This document shows positions 4,743 to 5,619 of a stretch of DNA of 5,619 nucleotides, one piece after another (position 1 is the stretch's first letter; each line of letters begins with the position of its first letter). Origin of the DNA: an uncultured Oscillospiraceae bacterium (GTDB lineage Bacteria; Bacillota; Clostridia; Oscillospirales; Oscillospiraceae); NCBI GenBank assembly GCA_934661135.1, contig CAKUJA010000120.1, forward strand, positions 1-5,619. The letters run 5' to 3'. A program made the translations under genes and the position numbers. Below the pieces are notes generated by a model. The model saw only the letters and a program-made list of their open reading frames with translations. It had not been told where the DNA came from and did not search any database.

Positions 4743-5498
4743 ATGACGACATATCAGGTATTTTTAATCATTGTATTTCTGTTTTTCTTCGGCTCCTGCG
4801 CCGGCTGGGTGCTGGAGGTCTTTTTCCGCCGGTTCTTCTCCGGCGCCAACCCCGAGCGAAAGTGGCTGAACCCCGGCTTCCTGTTCGGCCCCTGCGTCCC
4901 GCTTTACGGCTTCGGCACTGTCGTGCTGTTCGTCCTGAGCGAGTTTGAAAGCCAGATTTTCGGCAGCTTCGGCGGGAGCTTCTGGTATTATGTCGTCATG
5001 TTCTTCGGTATGGCGCTGGCCATGACGCTGCTGGAATACATCGCCGGCATCACCTGCCTGAAGGTCATGCACCTGCGCCTGTGGGACTATTCCCACTGCT
5101 GGGGCAATATTCAGGGACTTATCTGCCCGCTGTTCACATTCTTCTGGGGCGTCCTCTCGGCGGCCTACTATTTCCTGCTCTATCCCCAGCTCCGCAAGCT
5201 CGTCGTCTGGTTCGTGGCGCACCCGCTGTTTTCCTTCATCGTCGGCATCTGCTTCGGCGTATTCCTGATCGATTTCGGCTTCTCGCTGCACCTCGGCACC
5301 GCGCTGCGCAAGCGCGCCGTGGAGTTTGACAAGACCGTCTATGAGTCGATCGACCTGCAAGCCATCCAGCGCCGGATGCAAAAACGCGGCGGCTTCTTCC
5401 GCTTCACCTCGATCAAGCCGCTCACCGAGCGCATCGACGCCTTTGACGAATTTCTGCATCGCAAACCCGGTAAACCGGCCGCTCCTGCGGCAAAATAA
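4743..5498 (+). CDS. CmpB-like multi-pass membrane protein (putative ABC transporter permease family)
   Basis: This 251-residue integral membrane protein resembles the CmpB/'ABC-transporter type IV' family (Pfam PF06541), common in Firmicutes and of unproven function. Hydrophobic segments lie at about 4-25, 48-67, 81-106, 125-148 and 153-181. Family-typical residues include GWVLEVFFRR (21-30), NPGFLFGPCVPLYGFG (43-58), LLEYIAG (96-102) and LWDYS...GNIQGLICPLF (113-131). A basic, probably cytoplasmic tail follows (186-251). The length is typical of the family or slightly long because of this tail. The start is supported by GGAGGG five bases upstream. No ATPase gene is adjacent, so the transporter label rests on family naming only. 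No clear U-tract terminator follows, though repeat hairpins lie about 60 bases downstream. Confidence 0.85.
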   Translation: MTTYQVFLIIVFLFFFGSCAGWVLEVFFRRFFSGANPERKWLNPGFLFGPCVPLYGFGTVVLFVLSEFESQIFGSFGGSFWYYVVMFFGMALAMTLLEYIAGITCLKVMHLRLWDYSHCWGNIQGLICPLFTFFWGVLSAAYYFLLYPQLRKLVVWFVAHPLFSFIVGICFGVFLIDFGFSLHLGTALRKRAVEFDKTVYESIDLQAIQRRMQKRGGFFRFTSIKPLTERIDAFDEFLHRKPGKPAAPAAK

Positions 5499-5518
5499 AC
5501 GAAAAAAGGTGCGAACGC

Positions 5519-5619
5519 CCCTGTCCGCCCGTTCCTCCGATCTTCCCCCGCACCCGTAGGGGCGGATGACCCTGTCCGCCCGCTTCTCCGATCTTCCACC
5601 GCACCCGTAGGGGCGGACG
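5519..5619. repeat. 51-bp tandem repeat, two units, running off the window
   Basis: Unit 1 (5519-5569) and unit 2 (5570-5619, cut by the window end) both start CCCTGTCCGCCCG and contain CTCCGATCTTCC and CGCACCCGTAGGGGCGGA. Unit 2 differs at only a few bases. The bases before unit 1 (GGTGCGAACGCCC) may be a diverged unit end. GGGCGGA (5560-5566) pairs with TCCGCCC (5575-5581), so each junction can form a hairpin. CCGTAGGGGCGG-type palindromic repeats are frequent in intergenic DNA of gut Clostridia; this is from general knowledge, not a search. Confidence 0.85.

Noticed and set aside
4764..5459. 231-codon open frame on the minus strand opposite the CmpB-like gene
   Set aside because: It has a Glu/Ala/Gln-rich translation typical of the complement of a hydrophobic membrane protein, and no SD.

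Overview
The window reads as chromosomal DNA of a GC-rich Firmicute, most likely an anaerobic Clostridia of the Oscillospiraceae/Ruminococcaceae type. This is inferred from the strong AAGGAGG-type ribosome binding sites, a tRNA-sensing T-box leader, an SLH-domain surface protein, a CmpB-like membrane protein and GC-rich intergenic repeats. No phage, transposase, CRISPR or plasmid genes are visible.

Layout from left to right. Positions 1-132 hold a structured intergenic repeat, followed by a strong hairpin (133-165). A minus-strand gene (209-898) encodes a small secreted SLH-domain protein. Between it and trpB, which point away from each other, lie three adjacent short dyads (930-980), an extended -10 promoter (992-1020) and a tryptophan-type T-box riboswitch ending in an intrinsic terminator (about 1027-1300). 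They serve a stand-alone TrpB2-type tryptophan synthase beta chain (1413-2789). A palindromic terminator follows, then a second copy of the structured repeat (2871-3000) and a run of hairpins up to 3133, the last of which is a terminator for the minus-strand operon coming from the right. That operon is a membrane-anchored endonuclease/exonuclease/phosphatase-fold protein (4648-3563) and a 141-residue protein of unknown function (3561-3136), separated by one base. It diverges from a CmpB-like multi-pass membrane protein (4743-5498). The two divergent promoters share one palindromic -35 hexamer and are exactly symmetric in their core elements. The right end (5519-5619) is a 51-bp tandem repeat that continues past the window.

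The genes are mostly independent transcription units. The most informative regulatory unit is the T-box plus trpB: uncharged tRNA-Trp should permit read-through into a TrpB that can make tryptophan from indole and serine without a neighbouring trpA. I see no clearly new multi-gene system. The less ordinary signals are the symmetric shared -35 divergent promoter, the 130-bp repeat with a compensated stem change, and the uncharacterised small protein coupled to the membrane EEP enzyme.
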